This document shows positions 62,934 to 64,000 of a DNA stretch of 64,000 nucleotides, piece by piece. The position numbers were made by a program, and so were the translations under genes. Below the pieces are notes generated by a model that searched no databases, was not told where the DNA came from, and saw only the letters and a list, made by a program, of their open reading frames with translations. Within the stretch, counting starts at the first letter, position 1, and every line of letters begins with the position of its first letter. The stretch comes from Puccinia triticina (Eukaryota; Basidiomycota; Pucciniomycetes; Pucciniales; Pucciniaceae). The stretch is from positions 2,356,001-2,420,000 of the forward strand of contig NC_070569.1 of assembly GCF_026914185.1 (NCBI RefSeq). Direction: 5' to 3'.

Positions 62934-64000
62934 TTTTGATATATATGGTGTCTTCCCACACTCTTGGAGGAGGGGGCTTGATGGTGCATAATGGGTAGGT
63001 CAGATGTAGTAACCATACAAATACATGCATACATTTGCTCACAATGTTTCCCCCTGTGGTCAATCCAAAATAATCCTTCACATAGCCCACCAAGGATTTG
63101 TCAGCCTTCTTGGTGACAGATAGTTGACACATGCGGCGTGGACTGTTGGCATTTGCAGGCATGGGTGTGCTTGTCATCTCCGCATGCATGGGTGAGTCCC
63201 CAAGTGCCACCAATACCATACTCATAATGAGGACTTTCTGATTGAGTACACTGTCATAAGCAAAGTGGCCTTTGGTACTCATTTCACTAATTGCAATATG
63301 ACAGAAGGAAACCCCGTGTATGAGTGGAACTATCATAATGGACTGATAATCAATTTCTAGGTGATGCCAACTTACTTAATTTCCTCTATGATGGGATCTG
63401 CCAACTCTAAGCAACTGGCCACATTGGAGGTTGACACAAAATGACAGTTGTGTTCCTGATTAGACCAGTGTGGATGAAGACCAGATAATGTAAAATAATA
63501 TGAGATATGCTTGTTCCATTGTTTTGAACAGTTACCAGATGTGTCATCTGCATAGAGTGTAATTGGTACATGTCGGATGATGCAACCGTCAGCCTTTTTT
63601 CTCCATGGGTTTGGTAGCTCAATTTCATTGATTATTGTATGGCTAACATCTTCTTCTATGAACATACCAAAACCTGGTCAATTTAAAAATTAATGTGTGT
63701 TTGTGATTGATATATATATATATACTTACCATAAATCAATCCGCCACATTCCTTTTGTAGATATAATTGATTTTCCATGAGGATTTCTGAGTACATCTTG
63801 TCAAATTCACATATATCAACCACTCTTTGGGCTGAAGTATTACTGAATTTAATATCTGCAGGCATAATAATTTGAAATCCTATTCCTGAATCATTGGGCC
63901 GGAATTCAGGATCACAGCATTTGGCATAGAGCTTGCCTTTGCATTTGTAAAAGAAAGTTGGGATCACCACTTCCCCAGAAATAAGCCGTGTGGGCTCGTA
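62934..64000 (-). CDS. CACTA/Plavaka-like transposase, N-terminal half (runs off window)
   Basis: This is the upstream part of the same gene. Segments in order on the minus strand are: FRPNDSGIGFQIIMPADIKF (about 63900), LPNPWRKKADGCIIRHVPI with TLYADDTSGNCSKQWNKHIS (about 63610-63520), SNQEHNCHFVSTSNVAS (about 63450), and ALGDSPMHAEMTSTPMPANA (about 63200). The 'DDTSGN-x-SKQWNKH' and 'GDSPMHAE' motifs are hallmarks of Plavaka/Tnp2-type transposases and include acidic residues of the catalytic core. The join to the next exon (GGNI|CGKTPYISK, acceptor near 62966) is plausible. The join near 63370, between EEIK and the 63336 frame, is not resolved, so a frameshift there cannot be excluded. The 5' end lies beyond the window, as do the terminal repeats. 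Confidence 0.72.

Overview
The window looks like a chromosomal segment of a basidiomycete, most probably a rust fungus (Pucciniales). The evidence is: conserved genes cut by many 60-100 bp GT-AG introns, a fungal group III HAMP-repeat histidine kinase, a CHZ-domain chaperone, a Tps2-type trehalose phosphatase, a CACTA/Plavaka-like transposase fused to an OTU peptidase, and C-to-T inactivating changes in a TCG context in a dead transposon. Host genes are sparse and often GC-rich. They sit as islands in AT-rich, repeat-filled DNA.

Layout. 1-8.1 kb is repeat DNA: a Copia Gag remnant on the left edge, a 356-bp near-perfect palindrome, and a 4.9-kb nested fold-back structure (2524-7440). The right arm of the fold-back carries a 1,043-bp hAT-like element whose empty site is preserved in the left arm. 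8.1-8.7 kb holds the histone chaperone gene CHZ1 (minus strand). 8.8-14.4 kb holds minisatellites and several MITEs. 14.4-18.5 kb is TPS2 (12 exons, 1,093 aa). 18.5-31.8 kb is MITEs, palindromic minisatellites, two head-to-head LTR ends and two AT-rich orphan genes. 31.9-34.6 kb is a divergent pair: a PLP synthase subunit gene (SNZ/PDX1 type, minus) and a Utp12-domain protein gene (plus), sharing a 255-bp promoter. 35.0-37.2 kb is a LINE reverse-transcriptase remnant split by a hAT-like element that itself carries a Tourist-like MITE. 40.5-43.0 kb has a small secreted-peptide gene and a 576-aa orphan gene. 44.6-47.9 kb is a complete but inactivated two-gene PIF/Harbinger element. 48.5-55.4 kb is a roughly 40-exon NIK1-type hybrid histidine kinase. 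57.0 kb has a second small secreted-peptide gene. 58.2-59.4 kb is an orphan three-exon gene. 59.7 kb to the right edge is the transposase-OTU gene (minus strand), cut off by the window.

Functionally, TPS2 (trehalose stress protectant) and the NIK1 kinase (osmosensing upstream of the HOG pathway) are both stress-related, but they lie 30 kb apart and I see no evidence that they form a cluster. The Harbinger element and three Tourist-like MITEs share the TWA target-site type. The MITEs could once have been mobilised by Harbinger-type transposase, but the copy here is dead. The most unusual items are the nested fold-back with its internal empty site, the three-layer nested insertion at 35-37 kb, a possible one-nucleotide exon in the kinase gene, and the two tiny secreted-peptide genes that share a CATAAATAG TATA motif.
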